Below, in pieces: positions 62,701-64,000 of a stretch of DNA of 64,000 bases; position 1 is the stretch's first letter; each line of letters begins with the position of its first letter. Made by a program: the position numbers and the translations under genes. Under the pieces are notes generated by a model, which saw nothing but the letters and a program-made list of their open reading frames with translations, ran no database searches and had not been told where the DNA came from. This DNA is from Setophaga petechia (lineage: Eukaryota; Chordata; Aves; Passeriformes; Parulidae): assembly GCA_024362935.1 (NCBI GenBank), contig JANCRA010000019.1, positions 14,318,501-14,382,500 of the forward strand. The letters are read 5' to 3'.

Positions 62701-64000
62701 ATGCTACTGAGAACATTCGTTGCATTGAAGAGAACACCTGTGGAAGGATGCTCATTTGAGATATCTCATCACTTGCCTTCCATGCTAAGCAGTAGAAAAA
62801 TCTTCCCTTTTTCCTCTCACTTGTTTGCTGTCCTCCTCCCTATGAAAAGGACATATCTATCACATAGCTATCACCTTCACTATAAATTTACACCATCAGC
62901 TTCAGACCTTGCCAATGGATGTTGGCCCCTTACAAACCTGCTTCATCATCCTCTGTGCAACATACTGCCCATATAAATATGCTCCAAGGCGTGTGAGAGA
63001 GTAGTCCTTCACACATTTAAATCAGCCTAAGTTGCCCTTACTTTCCAAACACACCCCACATCTCTCTGCTGAAGGCACAAGCTCCTGTGTGACTAGAAAA
63101 GAACATGTCCCGAGGAGCAACTTCTGCTTTCCTCTCCCCCTAAAAATTGATTAATTTTCGACCAGCTCAACTTCCAGTGCTGGAGGCAGGAAATATTCAG
63201 GGCCCCAAAGGCTAGGGACAAATGAAGGAGGAGGAATCACTGCCACTTTGACATAAATCATCTTAGCCTGACAAGGAATCTAGCCATCAACTTTGCATAC
63301 GAATTGCAACTCTCAGATCATGTTTCCATGAGATACTGAAAAGGATCTTTTGTGCCATTTGAAACACTAGACTTTACTGGTACAGAGATATGGCCTAGAA
63401 TGAACTTAATAATCTGGTTTTTCCTCAAGACACTCTTGCCAGTATCAGAGTTTCCCTAATGCAATCTCCTAATCTTCGTCTGTATCTTCGCCTATTTGAA
63501 AAGCACATTTGCTTAAACAGAGACCAGCAAAGGGAATGCAGACACAGTATAAAAGACAAAGTTCCAATTTATTTAACATATTATGTATCTTTTTTAATAA
63601 CAGAAAATAATCTACAGTCAGAAACTAATGAAAATGAAAAAAATGTTCAAGCAGCTTCTTATCTACATTAATTCTCAAATCTTGTTTTTAACTGTCTATG
63701 TAGTCTGCATTTACTTGGGTACTCCAATGCACTTCTATTCCACTACCCAATTCCCAAAAATCAGCAAATGAATACTAAATACAATGTGGCAGTAGAAGAA
63801 AATAAATGTAGCACATTATACCACAGGAACATAATACAGTGCCGCATCATATGCTTTATATTTCAGACTTCACTGGCTGTTATAAACAATGCAGACTGTG
63901 TCTCCAGACTTGCCCGTGGTGAGGGTGACTAGGAGGTGCCAAGTAATGCTGCCTGGAGGTGGTGCAGGATCGTGTCCATCACAGCCAGTGCCCACAGCGC

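Larger units (their letters stand above)
42546..64000 (-). other. Long STAU2 upstream intron (at least 21 kb)
   Basis: No further STAU2 exon was found here, so this is read as the intron before the dsRBD2 exon. It holds CR1 copies (43640-43815, 47330-50276, 54603-54800), GC-richer unidentified patches (42680-42950, 43815-44760) and a possible old repeat with recurring 'taggca/cctaaa' words (about 58910-59720). The rest (44800-47300, 50290-54590, 54810-58900, 59730-64000) is ordinary AT-rich sequence in which I see nothing. Confidence 0.65.

Noticed and set aside
1..64000. tRNA, rRNA, CRISPR array, bacterial operon or phage genes
   Set aside because: None seen; the repeats present are microsatellites and retroelements, and the coding structure is split by introns.

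Overview
This is vertebrate nuclear DNA, almost certainly from a bird and probably a songbird. It is AT-rich and carries only one recognisable cellular gene, split into short exons with GT-AG splice sites. It is littered with CR1 LINE fragments, including CR1 3' ends of the (ATTCTATG)n type, and with endogenous retrovirus LTRs that resemble avian families as I remember them. There are no bacterial features, CRISPR arrays, tRNAs or rRNAs.

The gene is STAU2 (Staufen double-stranded RNA-binding protein 2), transcribed from the minus strand. Seven internal coding exons are visible, in transcript order: 42386-42545, 38750-38857, 32532-32744, 30022-30159, 26664-26795, 22599-22659 and 9154-9461 (1120 coding bases). 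Splice phases agree at every junction. Together they encode the second half of dsRBD2, all of dsRBD3, the basic linker, all of dsRBD4, and the tubulin-binding/Staufen-swapping region up to the start of the dsRBD5-like segment. The first exons (dsRBD1 and the start of dsRBD2) lie beyond 64000. The usual final exon was not found and probably lies left of position 1.

Layout. 1-539: intron. 545-8755: an ancient, broken ERV on the plus strand (antisense to STAU2), with two LTRs of about 430 bp and a 5-bp target duplication TCAGG. It has itself been invaded by at least four LTRs (2004-3511; 4633-6656, which contains 5278-6580; and 7875-8168). 9154-42545: STAU2 exons and introns with small CR1 pieces, a stray 72-bp LTR block at 10016-10087, microsatellites and a striking ~180-bp imperfect palindrome at 18371-18548. 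42546-64000: a single long intron (or intron plus upstream region) holding two plus-strand CR1 copies placed head to tail (47330-50276), two smaller antisense CR1 pieces, and some GC-richer stretches that I cannot identify.

I found no new enzyme system. The most notable points are the LTR-in-LTR nest, the 72-bp local duplicate of LTR sequence, the long palindrome in the intron of a gene whose own product binds double-stranded RNA, and the frame-neutral exon arrangement of dsRBD3 and dsRBD4. All coordinates come from reading by eye; no alignment or database search was run.
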